Shown in pieces: positions 34,701-46,500 of a DNA stretch of 64,000 nt (position 1 is its first letter; every line of letters starts with the position of its first letter). The notes beneath the pieces are model-generated. The model was not told the DNA's origin and ran no database searches. It saw only the letters and a list, made by a program, of their open reading frames with translations. Origin of the DNA: Ascaris suum (lineage: Eukaryota > Nematoda > Chromadorea > Rhabditida > Ascarididae); the NCBI GenBank assembly GCA_013433145.1, contig CM024188.1, positions 8,221,001-8,285,000 on the forward strand, given 5' to 3'. A program made the translations under genes and the position numbers.

Positions 34701-37700
34701 CTTGGAGCGCATCCCATTCATGTAGTGCTCGCGAGTTTGCAAATCCCTCTTGGAAATGTCGGTGTTCGTATACAATAATTCCTTTTTTGATATTTTTAAT
34801 GCATAAGATCGTTGAAAAGCAGTACACGGTATATTGGTCTGTCGCATCCTTCAAGAGGTAGAGAGAGACTCAGGAGCAACGATGATGCCATCATTGCTCC
34901 GTAAACAATCTCTTCGTTTAATGCAGTGGAAATTAACCCTCAAATAGAGTTTCACAAGAAAGTACGAGGTCATAGAGTATTTCTCAGCTTTGAAAGAGAA
35001 CAATGGCTGGTATTAAAAAAATTGGAAAGAGACAATCCAGCCAGTTGAGTTGCTGAATGGTTGAGTGATATTGCGATGCTTAATTCGACCATCTGCTACA
35101 TCTGATGGTGGCGTACTTAGGTTCCGATATGGGAACTTCAACCGTTACTATGGAACTCGTATGGAGGACAGCAGTGCCCGCGATCCCCGTCTGTCTGTGT
35201 TCAGAAAAGAATGGTTCCAGAAGAAGGCGGTCCTAGATGTGGGCTGCAATGCCGGTTACATAACGCTCTCGATCGCGAAGGATTTCGAGCCAAGGCGTAT
35301 CCTCGGCATTGATATTGATGACCATCTGATTGGAGTGGCCAGAAAAAACATTCGACATTACTGTGATGGCGATACTGCTGTAAGCTTTTTGGTTTCTTGA
35401 GTTTCCGGCTTATCACATTGTGCTAATGTAATATCCCACTGATAAATCCTCCAGTGGAAACCTCTCCACCAGAATGCTCCTTTCCCTCTTAAAAGTGGCT
35501 AATTATTGCAAATCCTCTTTCAAATTATGCACCATCTTTTAGTCGTGCATGGTATGCTCCACCGGAGGTGTTAGTGTAATTGATTCTGCGGCGAACTGTC
35601 GTCGTTTTGGTTCACAATTAGTGCTGCCAGAAGTTTCGAACTAATTTATGAAAGAGTGGTCCCAGAAAGAAATCACAAATTGTTGGGACGTCCCCTAGCT
35701 AGACACATCCAGCGAGCCCATGCTCATGTCAGTAGTCGAAGAACTTCAAAAACTTAAAAGGTACAAATCTTCCAGGCAACGTTTCTTCAGTAAAAAAATT
35801 TTTTGCTTTGTCAAATTTAGTTTCCTTCGTGAATATGTCACGGAAATATGTCGTGGAAAACAACAATTGTCATTTGTTTGCTAAATATATATGGTGTAGA
35901 CCTATTCCTCAACTCTGAATAGATTCTTGCGCATTTATCTGAGGCACCAAGTTTTTGCACGCTCCCGATTTCTGGCCTATTTAATATAAAGTTTGCAGTC
36001 CTGTGCAGAAGTTAACCTATCGGTACGATGTCTACAGATATAACAGGTAGTCAAATATGAACAGGGTGGCATTTTTTTCTTTGCCAATTGGAGCACCTCG
36101 GAGATTTTCTCCGATGTAAAGAAGCCAAAAGTTTACAAGCAAGAATTAGCGAAGCAAATGAAAGCAGTTTTGAATTTCGGGCGAGCAGTAAGCATTTTAA
36201 TGTTTGTTGGTCAATTTCTTAGCAAGGTTGCATCCAACAACTTTCGGTGTAAATGTCCCTTTCGTATGATGTCTTTATTATTTGATAGGTGTACAAGGCT
36301 GTAATTATGTTTTGTTTTGCGTGAATTGTTTCTGTTGAGATCAAAGGCAGTTTTTCCGGCCTCATTCGCTCGTCGTTATGGTCCGATATCGGCGCATTCT
36401 ACCAAGTTTTCGACTGCCTTCCGGACAACGTATGGTTCAGGCGTCAGAACTATGTGCTCGAGAGCGACGATTGCCTTAACCAAGTAGCGCTCTACGTTTT
36501 GTCTGAGATCGTTTGTAGAGATTGCATTTTCATCCATTGGTTGTCGTCTGTTGCGTCCTATCAACAACTGTGAACGGCTTTCATATGCTTCGTGCTTCGA
36601 AGTAAGAGTTGAAATGAGAACTAACAGCGAACAGCGGCTCACTTTTCCTCCAACTAGTTATTCATATGTTATTTGCAGCACTGTGCTCTTGGAAAAGATT
36701 TAGTCCCGTTGTACAACTTAACTATGATTTTATTCCATTTCACAGATTCCTTTTCCTGATTGCATTTTTAATCCTTCTCTTCAATTTTTTCTTGTTTGCG
36801 TATGTGGACTTTGCAGAAGGCTGTGAGTTGGTACCTCCGCGACAGTGATGAATACACTGAAGTTGTTTTAAGGTGAAGGAGGAATTCGACGTAATATTGG
36901 CGTTGAGTATCACCAAATGGATTCACCTCAACTGGGGTGATGCTGGTCTCAAACGCTTCTTTAGACGTGCTTTTCTGCAGCTCCGTCCTGGTGGATTGTT
37001 CATTCTGGAGCCACAGGCTTTCCGCTCGTACAAGAAGAGAGCCAAAATAACAGTTCGTTAGCACTTTCTTCTATCTTTGTTCTCCTTTTACGAGATATTT
37101 CTTCAAAAATGAACGCGTTTGATAAGGACTGATTTTCTCAGTATGATGCATCTTTGGCCGGTCAAGAGTATTTGAACATCTATCTTTATATCTAAGAAAA
37201 GCGCTTTTTTTCGACTTGATATCCACGATAGATGAACGGTGAAGTTGATCCGTTTTCTACGCTGCGCCTTAAACTCTCCTATTAGATAATTTAGAAAAGA
37301 TTGCAGAAATTCTATTTGAAGAGAAGCGCTTAATGTGATGATATAGAATTTCCACGATTTCACATGTTTTTATAGTTGGGCAACTTTCAGGTGCATCTAT
37401 ATTTAAAAATTCACAGAATTTTCTGTTTGAAGTGAAATTTCAGCCCGAAGTGCAGGAGACGTACAAAAGCATTCAATTTTTGCCGGATGCTTTCCAGGAA
37501 TTCCTCATTCGTGAGGTCGGTTTTGAGTCCTGTGAGCTCCTCGAAGCTCCGAAAGCGAAGACCAAAGGTGCGTTTCGCCGACTTCTTGTGTTTGTTTCTC
37601 TCATCTTGTGTTGTGTCGTTGATCGCTTTACTCGCCGTCGGTGGAGCCTGAACTCAATGAATACTCTTCTTTATATGAAGATTTGCCTTGAGTTCGACTT

Positions 37701-39472
37701 TGGATTGAAAGAATTGTGAGGGTGGGGCTGCAAATAACACCTTTCCATTGCCACCAGCTGGGAGTACGCAGCCGAATTTCAGTGTGAACGTGCGAGTCCC
37801 TGAAAAGTGGACTGAAAAGGTGGGGGGGGGGGGCAAAAAAAGGCAGTCGTGTGTTTTTCATTAATCTCTCACAGAGGCAAGCTTTGGTTGCTAAAAAAGA
37901 AGATGCGGAAACTTCCATATTGAGGAGGAACTTAACTTGAGTAAGGAATGCGCAGCATCTCGTCTTCATCGAAACGCATAGTCCTCTTTGCGCTTTGAAA
38001 TGATATGCACTGAGTCTATTGCTTTCTTTAGTATTTGGTGTGTTAGGTTGGTATCCATTCAGTGTAGCTGCGCTTTTTTTTTTTCGAGACTGGAGAGTCG
38101 GTCGATTGACCCGATGATACCAAAAATGGGTAATTTTTGGAATACAAAGGAGGTATGGCCGCCAACGAAAAAACTTAGTCAGTTGTTCTTCCCGTTCTTC
38201 GAAAGAACTACCTGTGTAAGGACCTTCATAATTTGGAGGGAGTATTTGCAACGTGGTTCTGAGCAGCACTTATGCAAGTTTGGTTGCGGAACGGCTTCCG
38301 CCTTGAAACATGTTAAATTAAGAAAAACTGGAAGGGAAGCGGTCTTGTTTTGTGCGTTCCGAGCAGTGTTTGTTTATTGGCATCATTATCACTCAAGATT
38401 CTCCGGCACTTGTTTTGATGAGGTTGATGTTAGTTGCTTTCTTGAGGGAAGGACTGAGGAGGGGAAGGGTCAGCGTTCTCTGCGAAAACATAACCTGCAC
38501 AGTCCAGAAAGAATGTTGATCTGAAAATATTCGTTGATGAGATAATTCTCTTTTCGATAGCGTTTCTCATTCTTTTCATTCTCACCCATTACCTAAACAC
38601 GTAACATTCAGTTTGGACTACAAAGAGGGTCTTCTTTACTGCTGCGGATAGACGCTAAGATCGATATTTTTATGTTGAGTGCTTCTAACGTGGAATATGC
38701 AGAACGCCATTGTCCAGGGTCTGAATGTTTTTTCGGGTGTAGGAAGAGTTAAAGTTCTTTTACATTGGGTATGGTGCCGCGATACTTCGCTTCTCCTGGG
38801 AAGGTGGCTGTTGCAGCAGAATTATTCGCATAAGGCCGATAATTTAACGTCAAAAATGTCGGCCAGAGTGACCCCTCCATCGAAAACAGCATTCACAATG
38901 ATTAGTGCTAGTTATGCATTCCTGACATTCTTCTGGAATGGGTCGTTTCTTGCAGATGCCTACGCGATGGATACGAATCGCGCTCTGAATCCCCACTTAA
39001 CCATATACCCGGAATTTTGGCTGGTAATTCGTTGGGAAACAGGTGATAATTTTAGGGGAACCTTTAGATATCTGTTTTATGTTTGTTGGTGTTCTGGATC
39101 GCAGTCCAGGATTTATAGATTTGTGGGCTAATCGCGAAATCCTGTGAAAGTTTCCTTTTAGGTTTCGAAAGGGAGATCCATTTATACCACAAACGCTCAC
39201 CTAAGTTTGTAGCTGGGACTACGAAGACTCCAACATGTTCGATGCCGGCGGAAGAGGCGAACAGCGGCCAGCAGCAAGTAAGAGGTTCACTTGATCGTTC
39301 GTTCAAACACTAACATTTTGAGGTGTTGTTATTGCTAAAGAAATAGTACTCTCGAAAGTTGAGACTTTTCTTTCAGTGGCCCAAGAGTGCTCATCTTACA
39401 TGAATATTTATGCATTGAACTTTGCAGTCTGATGGAATACATGGAATTAAGCAGTCACAGAGGAACCCCTAA
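31594..39472 (+). CDS. MEPCE: MePCE/Bin3-family RNA 5'-gamma-phosphate methyltransferase (multi-exon gene)
   Basis: SAM-dependent enzyme that, in the human family member, methylates the gamma-phosphate at the 5' end of 7SK snRNA and stays bound in the 7SK RNP that restrains P-TEFb. Exons: 31594-31783, 32045-32255, about 32729-32893, 34342-34628, 35121-35379, 36347-36483, 36873-37052, 37444-37567, 39162-39277, 39428-39472 (stop TAA). N-terminal part is basic and disordered with short conserved blocks ([24 protein letters not shown]). Domain: YGNFNRYYG lead-in, motif [27 protein letters not shown], then the Bin3 signature [13 protein letters not shown] and C-terminal [15 protein letters not shown]. 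These line up in order with human MePCE. Phases agree except between exons 2 and 3; exon 36347-36483 seems to carry a one-base frameshift. Confidence 0.9.
32045..32255 (+). CDS. MEPCE: Bin3/MePCE exon 2, conserved N-terminal blocks
   Basis: Phase 1 in, 2 out. [20 protein letters not shown] then PLNLES and [16 protein letters not shown]. Human MePCE has the equivalents LGGNIFDPLNLNS and PVEILIPKDITDPLSL. The acceptor (TTGTTGAG) is weak but gives the right phase. Confidence 0.8.
32729..32893 (+). CDS. MEPCE: Bin3/MePCE exon 3, basic linker (5' edge uncertain)
   Basis: Reads [20 protein letters not shown] and later [11 protein letters not shown], ending in phase 0 at GTG/GTTAGT. The frame is open a little upstream; no acceptor gives the phase required by exon 2, so a further small exon may lie between. 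One phase-compatible candidate is about 32486-32519 after GGTTTCTCAG, but its sequence is not convincing. Confidence 0.6.
34342..34628 (+). CDS. MEPCE: Bin3/MePCE exon 4, linker before the methyltransferase domain
   Basis: Acceptor GATAATTTCAG, donor AG/GTTAGC, phase 0 in, 2 out. Low-complexity Gln/Ser/Thr-rich text ([17 protein letters not shown]) ending KEVKEKNR just before the domain lead-in. Confidence 0.75.
35121..35379 (+). CDS. MEPCE: Bin3/MePCE exon 5, SAM-binding motifs
   Basis: Acceptor CGTACTTAG, donor GCT/GTAAGC, phase 2 in, 0 out. [11 protein letters not shown], then [20 protein letters not shown] (motif I, SAM-binding glycine loop), [20 protein letters not shown] (motif post-I) and RHY. 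Human MePCE: YGNYNKYYGYR, VLDLGCNVGHLTLSIA, MVGLDIDSRLIHSARQNIRHY. Confidence 0.95.
36347..36483 (+). CDS. MEPCE: Bin3/MePCE exon 6 with apparent one-base frameshift
   Basis: The first part, from 36347, reads [20 protein letters not shown] (human FPASLTASRGPIAAPQ). From about 36406 the next frame reads [20 protein letters not shown] (human SVFPNNVVFVTGNYVLDRDD). The join needs one base not present, near the TTTT run at 36407-36410. The 3' edge (CAA/GTAGCG) is phase 0 and fits the next exon; with one extra base the exon would be a multiple of three. The acceptor could also be 4 nt downstream. Confidence 0.75.
36873..37052 (+). CDS. MEPCE: Bin3/MePCE exon 7, Bin3 signature
   Basis: 60 codons, phase 0 to 0, acceptor [30 protein letters not shown] then [20 protein letters not shown]. 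Human: [29 protein letters not shown] and LRPGGILVLEPQPW. The HLNWG block is diagnostic of the Bin3 family. Confidence 0.95.
37444..37567 (+). CDS. MEPCE: Bin3/MePCE exon 8
   Basis: Acceptor GTGAAATTTCAG, donor G/GTGCGT, phase 0 in, 1 out. [20 protein letters not shown] and [15 protein letters not shown], matching human YRIQLKPEQFSSYLTSPDVGFSSYELV. Confidence 0.92.
37568..39161. other. Large intron of the Bin3 gene with unusually open frames
   Basis: Holds a 213-codon open frame on the minus strand (37628-38269, reaching slightly into exon 8's donor side) and 178- and 150-codon frames on the plus strand (37988-38524, 38679-39131). No domain recognised in any. Also a G-run at about 37821-37833. 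Confidence 0.5.
39162..39277 (+). CDS. MEPCE: Bin3/MePCE exon 9, end of domain
   Basis: Acceptor TTTCCTTTTAG, phase 1 in, 0 out (CAA/GTAAGA). [20 protein letters not shown] follows TK from exon 8, equal to human SKGFQRPVYLFHKARSP. Reading through the donor would stop at 39311-39313, an alternative end. Confidence 0.9.
39428..39472 (+). CDS. MEPCE: Bin3/MePCE terminal exon
   Basis: Strong acceptor GAACTTTGCAG, phase 0 in, [14 protein letters not shown] then TAA at 39470-39472. Not conserved; chosen on splice signal and phase. Confidence 0.55.
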   Translation, partial: SDGIHGIKQSQRNP

Positions 39473-40436
39473 CGATGGGAAAGAGGAAGCTCCTCACTGC
39501 AGTGGTGGAGAGAACGTTGTGTGATACTGCTATGTGTGGTTTTGCTATGCGGTTCTGACAGTGTACGTGCGAGGGGGAAGAAGGGAGCGGGTAGTCGGTT
39601 GCTAAGAAAACCTCCCGAGGGTAGATCCTTTTTTTCTGATATTTTTCGATTCACTTGACTTTGTTTACTCAAAAGTGTTCGATTTTATAGTCTTAGTTTA
39701 AGTCGATGGACTTGCCTTGGCACTGTGCAGTCACATAGCATTTCCCTTCAATACCTCCACAATAATTTTTCGGCATCATCGATTACTCGAGTATGATTGC
39801 TCTGTCACTGTTAAGGCACGGGTTCTCATGCCTCTTTGGCATCTCCGTTCTCGCTGCTCCATTCCTCTTTAGTCACGCTTCTTACGCATCGATAATCTCA
39901 TTGTTTTCTTAAGGGTTCTGCCACGTTTAGACTCTCTCTGAACGCATATCTCAGTGTACATGTCTGATGCTCCTTCCGCACTGGTTTATCCTCTGTTGGC
40001 GTTTGCTGAACTCATGGAGGCGAAATTTCTCAATTTTTGAAGTGAAAGTGATGTTTCCTAAGTGGTAAGTGAAAGGCACAAAACCTAGTCTAGTTCATGA
40101 AAGAAAGTGCGGGCCTTCAAAAAAATTATAACAAAAGAAAGGTGGAAAAAGTGGGGAAAGAAAAAATTCCATGTGAAAAGTTTGCGCCTCCGTAGTTGCA
40201 AAAAAGATCTAAACGTCCACTTGACAGAGTGAGCTGAGATTGCTCGAATGAGTTGTTGTTCTTTGTTGTTGTTGCTGCCATCCCGAAGTTGCCCTTCAAG
40301 GTGGCTGACTGTCGCTGGTTCTCTCGTATATGAATTTTGTTCTCTCCTGTGAACTGTGCCCTGTGGATGTGGCTTTTTATTCTTGTGTGTTGTTACCGGC
40401 GTCTTATAACCTTTTCATTTTTTGCTCTTTTCTTAG
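39473..40436. other. Interval between the Bin3 gene and the zinc-finger gene
   Basis: About 960 nt between same-strand genes. No coding exon seen and no clear AATAAA signal for the upstream gene. It would contain the 3'UTR of the first gene and the control region or outron of the second. Confidence 0.4.
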
Positions 40437-40480
40437 CAAAAATCAACATTTTTCCGTTTATCGGCACAACCCGACTCAAG
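40425..40480 (+). promoter_or_regulatory. Candidate acceptor and short 5'UTR of the zinc-finger gene
   Basis: GCTCTTTTCTTAG ends at 40436, 44 nt before the ATG at 40481. May be a trans-splice site or the 3' site of a 5'UTR intron. Confidence 0.35.
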
Positions 40481-40518
40481 ATGCACGGTACCGATTTTAA
40501 CGACATTTGGAGCCCGTT
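40481..40518 (+). CDS. Tentative first exon of the zinc-finger gene
   Basis: MHGTDFNDIWSP plus 2 nt, phase 2 out at a strong donor TT/GTGAGT. Phase matches 41722-41834. Could belong to a different transcript. Confidence 0.42.
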
Positions 40519-43500
40519 GTGAGTCCAAGTTCTGAAAGCAAACTCGTGGCTCCGTTTTCATTCTTCCAGTATACTCGAATTTAGGATTTCATTAGATACA
40601 CAGTTTTTTCTAGAGCTTTATGGTATGAGAAGCCGCGCCTTTTCGTCCCGTCTTCGGTAAGAGTTCCCGCAGCTGCTGCTGATTCAGCGGTGATGGTACC
40701 AAAAATCAAAATTTATACTTTTATTCTTCTAATCTAGTAGTTGTCGTGAGGGTCGACCCTAAGAGGTGCGCTAAAAATGCCTTAGGAGAGATCAACAAGG
40801 ATATCAAAACACCATGACTTGTTATAATGGCATGGAGATTTTTGATGGTCAGAAGGTAGCTTAGAAAGTGTTCTTCGCGAAATCACAGCACCCAACTCGT
40901 TTCAGTTCTAGAAAGTGCCACAATGTTTTTGAAACCTCAACTTTTGTTGCACCGATGCAGCGGTCACGAAAGTTGTCTTAGGTGGTGGTGTGATACGCAA
41001 TTCTTTAACTTATCACTCCTCCCTGCGCATGTAAAAGGGGCACTTCCTAACTCCTTTTTAATCTGCGGTCTGTAACGTTGTTCTCTGACTTTCGGTATTC
41101 AGTTCGAAGTTTTTTGACACCGTTCTCAAATACTTTGTGTATTCTGCAGCAAGAGTAAGCGGCAAATATATAAGGGGTGGAGGGGTGGAGGATTCACAAA
41201 TCAGCAGAATATATGTGAATGAAGTTGCATTCAAAGATCAAGCAATCTTTGCAAGCAAGCGACATACTGTGAAACGTTTAATGTACACAGCAGTGATTGT
41301 TTTCGTTGAGGAAGTGGAGCCGATGAAAACCCTCTGAGAGACGGTCAGAGAATTTCGCTTCACAGAGTTGATGCCATTTAAGCATAAAGCTGATTGGGCG
41401 TAAACTTGAAGAACTTCTTGCTTTGTATGAGCTAACAGAGGCCAGGGAGAGATAGCAAGCATCACTGCTTGGGAGTACACAGTGCAGGTTACAACAAAGC
41501 AATATGAGGAGCAAGCTAAAAGCACTTTCTGGTTTAGTGACATCTCCTTAATATCAACCTCAAGTGTGAGTGGCGTGAGCCTCACCCTCACCCTCTCCCC
41601 CCCCACATGCAAGACCCCGTTTGAATCTAAGGATTTCACCACAAGTGCACGCCTCTCTAAATGGAATCAAGAGTACGCACTCGTTTTAAAACTTACAAAT
41701 CCATAAGCCTTCTTTATTTAGGATCCCATTGCAATGTATGTTGATTTCGACAAGCTGTAAAGGGCACGAGTTCGTCGAATGGCAGATGGAGGATCTTGTA
41801 GGTCTTTTGCATGAGATACATCCATCTTCTGCAGGTGTGGCAAGTGCAACAGGTTTCGAGGATGGACGTCACGATGTCACAACAGTTTACTTGTTTTTTG
41901 GGTGGCACTAAGCTGCTGCCAGATGAAAACGTTTATAAAATAACCGACGAGGTTGTCATTAAAGGACACTGCAGGCATAACTTGCTCTATAAGTTGGGTA
42001 CCCACTTGACTCATGCATTACCTTTGTTTATACCTGTATATCTGCGAGAAGTGTAAAGGGCATTTGCTTCGGCAGCCAACAGCTTGAGGAGAAAGGAACT
42101 CATAAAATAACAGGTGTTCTAAAGAGCGGTTTTTTGATCAAATGCTTTAACGGAACAGAATGGGAAGGCTGGGAAAAGGTTTGATGCGATGGAACAGAGC
42201 AAACATTTCCGACGATCTGATGGAGCTGTTGTCGTGAATGTGATTAATAAATAATAAAATAAACAGAATGCGAATAATAAAACAGACGTGGTGGAAAAAA
42301 GCGAAATTGGAGTGAATATCACCGCTAATCACGTCAAACAATGGCAACTCGAAACGCGGATTCATATGTTTCGGTGAATAAGACCGGGCAGCAATAACTG
42401 CAAAAAGACGTCGGGCAAGCGGCAAACCGGAAGAATTTGAATCCATCAACACAGTCGCGTTACTGAGACTTAACAGAAATGTCAGAAACTGATGCCAGCT
42501 GACTAGAGAAAAGGAGCAGCCAGGCTTTCCGATGGCTGTAAAACACAGCTTCCTGAGCACTTTTTTGAAGTTTGGTTGTTGTTAGTTTAAGGCGCATCGA
42601 GTTGGAAGAGTTGGCTGCGAGTAGGAAATTCATCAAAGTGCTCCACCAAACACAATTTTTGATACAAAGCGGCATTCTGAATTGCGTATTATAAACTTTC
42701 CATGAAGATTGGTGGTCTCAAAGTTTCTCAAACGGCGAATTGGGCCAGAAAGTCTTTCTCTAAGTGTCGAGGTGAGCGCAGTTATTCCTTTCCACTGTTG
42801 CTGGTATTAACTTAATCGACATGTTGTTAATCTGAGAGGTGAACTATTTTTTGATGAATGCAAGTTCTGTCACTTCAATGCGTATTTGCACATAAAGTTT
42901 TAATTACCTGTGCGAGCACTTCAGACTTGCGTGGTGGTTGAAAGTTGATGCAGTAGCGACCCAACGTGGCGGTTCATCGGCATAATAAAAGAGCAGACAG
43001 CGATCCTATTAATAGATACGGGAGAAACATTTCAGTTCGAGGTTTCTTTTTAAGTTTATGTTTTTGTGTGCATCGGTGTTACACGGATGGCTGATGGCAG
43101 TACTCTTGCTCAATCGTTTCATTGAAGCATTCGGCGGTTTCACTGGAAAGCTGACGGGACAATGGCAAAACACCGGCTGCTAACAAAAGTGTGGTCTGAA
43201 TGCTGAAACTTATTAAATATAGTAGATCATGCCAATAGCAAGGCTAGCGATCCAACCGGATGGGTTTCACTGAATTGCAAAATCAGTCGGTTCAAGAACC
43301 GGAATTTACTGTCAGGTTCGTGCAAGCATTTTGCTGATAATTTCAAAATTTACAGTTTTGTCTCTTTACAAACAAAATAAACGGCAAAGCTTGCGAAATA
43401 AAAGTGACTCGACTTGACTGTCATGAACTATGCACCAATCCATTAGCATCGGAGGTTGGTTACAAGTCTGGCAACTAGATATTTCTGCTGAGAATGCCAC

Positions 43501-46500
43501 GCACTGGATGTAAAGTTTATGGATAAATGCCCCCTTCGACTATGTAGTAATCTAAAAGTGTCATCGTGATTACATTGAACGCTGCTGTTCGTTCCGTTCA
43601 ATGTAAACGCCTTGACCGCCTATGGAGGCCTTGTCCCATGTTGCCGACAGATCTTTGTATGTTTAAATGCTGTCTAGTACCCGTCAAGCAGCACAGATAT
43701 CGAAAATGTGCGGCGCATATCCACTAGTAGAGCTGTCCACAAATTACTCTCCCATCCGACTCACCCGACTACGTTCAAAGTGGCGAAATTTTTGCCGTGG
43801 AATCAGTTCAGAAGGACTGAACTGGCGTCCAACTATGCAAATAATTTACGATAAACTTTTCGAGCATTCCCACTGATAGCATATTCGCGTTCACGAATTC
43901 TCTTACTGCGCTGAAGACGACCTTTGAAACTTGAAAGAAAAGTGGCAGTACCTGACATCGTCCTCTAGTTGTTCACACTTCGCGTTGTGCGGATGTGCAA
44001 CACATTACCTCAACAAGCAGTGCAGGCCAAGGGTTATACTATATGTGTGGAGGGGTTATGGATTTCGTTCTTGTGTGGCATTCTCGGGTCCCTTCATTCT
44101 TGTGGCTAAATGGTCACCGATTCCTCCCCTCGGTCCTCGACTGTGGATTCTCCTTTTGCAAGGTCTAGGGGTCCGAGCTCTCATATTCCTTGATTCGCCC
44201 ACGGGTGAAGTCGTCACGTTCCCTGAAAAAGTGAAGTGCAGTGCGATATCGTGGACCAATCAAGGACGAAGTCCAACAGAGTGGGACTATAAGGCCGTTT
44301 CATGTAAAAAGATCCACTATCGAATATCTGACGATTATCTAACAACCTTACAACTCAGGAAGTCACGCTAATCGGATGATAACCTTTTACTGAGGCCGCC
44401 TGTGTTTTTTTTTTTCAGTTGAAGGTGAGATTAACATCATTTCCAAGAGGATGAAAGAAGAAGGAAGAGGTCAACAATGGTACTACAGTTATACCGAGCG
44501 GTCATGGGACTGCAATATTATCAGTGTTCATCAAGGTTTTTTTGCTGTTATTCGTAGCGTTTATTGATGATCTTGGATTCTTTATGCACAGGTGGCAGTC
44601 GCCACTTATGAAAGAAAAAAGTAAGTCTATTGAGGAAGTAACGGCAGTAAAGGTATTCCGGGACCGGTTCTTCTTGGTTTCATTGTCCGGATCCCAAAAA
44701 GATTATTTGGGATACGGTAACCGTTCTACAGCTTATTCATCTTGCTTGGCGAGTTCGCTCCATCCTACAGTGTTCCGTTCGCGACAACGAGTCGCTCACT
44801 TTGTAACTGAGACGCGCAATTTCCCGTAGCAGTTGCGCTCGATGCGTGACGTTTTAAAATTTTTCTGGACGGAAGTGATGTCGGGTGCGTTCTGCAGTTA
44901 CCTGACCGCGTGTGAGAAGTTGTTGACAAATGCCAGTTTCATTCCCTTGTGATTGCTTTCCCGTATCGAATCCGTTGTTGTTTTATGAAGTGGAAGAGGG
45001 GTATCCTCCTTCACATTTGCTTTATCTTTGTACCCACACCGACTTTTAGGAGTGAATAAAGGTGCTTGTTACGAAAAATAAGCTAAGCTGTCATCCTTCC
45101 ATCGATGAGAGGGGACAGGGAAATGAACACGTTTCAAACATATTTCAAACGCAGCTCTCGAACGTTTTTACAACACTGTCACATCGTATTCGCCAGACAG
45201 TTTCCTTTATTCTTTCGACTCTAATATCCAAAGTTGCAAAGTGCACTTCCGGTTGATTTCTTATTGTAACCCTCCTTTCGTGTTGTTTTGGTTGCGATTG
45301 ACTTACGTATTTTCTTACAAGGAAGGGGTGGTGGCGCGTTTATGTTGTGCGAACAATGCGCGAATGAGCCATTTACCTCGGGGCGGTAGAAGATATTCGA
45401 GGTCAGGTCTGCGGCTGAGCAGCGGTTGAATTCGGCTATAATTTTTGTCGTATCCGAGAGCACCGATTGCAAGGTGGCGGGTTTGCGTCACCGTGCGAAC
45501 ACTTTGCGCTACTGTTTTAGGGCCAAAGGTGGGTTGGGTGCACGCGGGGATCGGTAATTTCATGAGTCGGTAAGCGCCAACGGATGAGGCGGCAACGCAG
45601 TAAATGCTGACACCCAAGCAGCTAACTATTTGCAAGGTGTTGACGGGATGTTGGTGCTAACTGCATAAATGTTCATCAACGCTTGGCAGCTCCGACATCG
45701 GTTGGACACAGGTGCGATTGATTCTTTTTAATCATGGGATAGGAGAAGGATTGCAATTCAAGAGGATGAAGAAGAGATTTCGAATAGTCTTTTGTTTTTA
45801 GGTTGGACAGGTTGGAGCGGATGTTCCAGTTTTGGCATGTTTCATGCATATTTTAAAATAATAGCATATTGAGGTATAATTTGAAAAGCTGGTTAGTACC
45901 ACGCAACATTCGCGGTATCTCGCCACACTTGCATATCACTAATATTTTGATATCACAGATAACCCGCGAGCCAGCCTCGGGTGCGAGAGGCAGCAGGAGT
46001 CGTGAGCACGTTTTTTAAGAAGCACGAAATATGAGCATAACACCCGGTGGAGTTACGACATCATAGTTAAAAAGGTTGCCTGTTTTTGTGCAAGCTCTCT
46101 CTGCAAAACTTTGCAGCGCGGAAATCAGTCCCATAAAAGGGTGTTTCCAGCAGTGATTGTCCGTCGTTACTTGTATGGCAGCAGTTTAAGACCAGGAAGA
46201 GAAATGTTTTTTCCCGATTCTGGTCCCGCTTTTGAAGCGGTCGCTTTCAAAACGCTGGTGATTTAATAAGGTGACTCCCACCTTCACTGTTTGCTGCTCA
46301 CGGGTCGTTTCCCTATATTAACCCTCTTCCCACTCTTTCAAAAAATCTGCCTGCCCTTTCGTGACATTCCTCGCCCTTCCCGTTGCCCTTATGAGGCTTA
46401 CTAACACGCTGCTGATGACAGGTGGACCAGGTTTAACCTAGCCGTGTGTTTATTCTATTACATATACTGTCTCTTGGTGTTGGTCTGCTTGCGTTTGGTT

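Noticed and set aside
43667..43876. Possible kinase-like tail (GLNWRPTMQIIYDKL)
   Set aside because: Only a short resemblance, no upstream kinase motifs in any frame.
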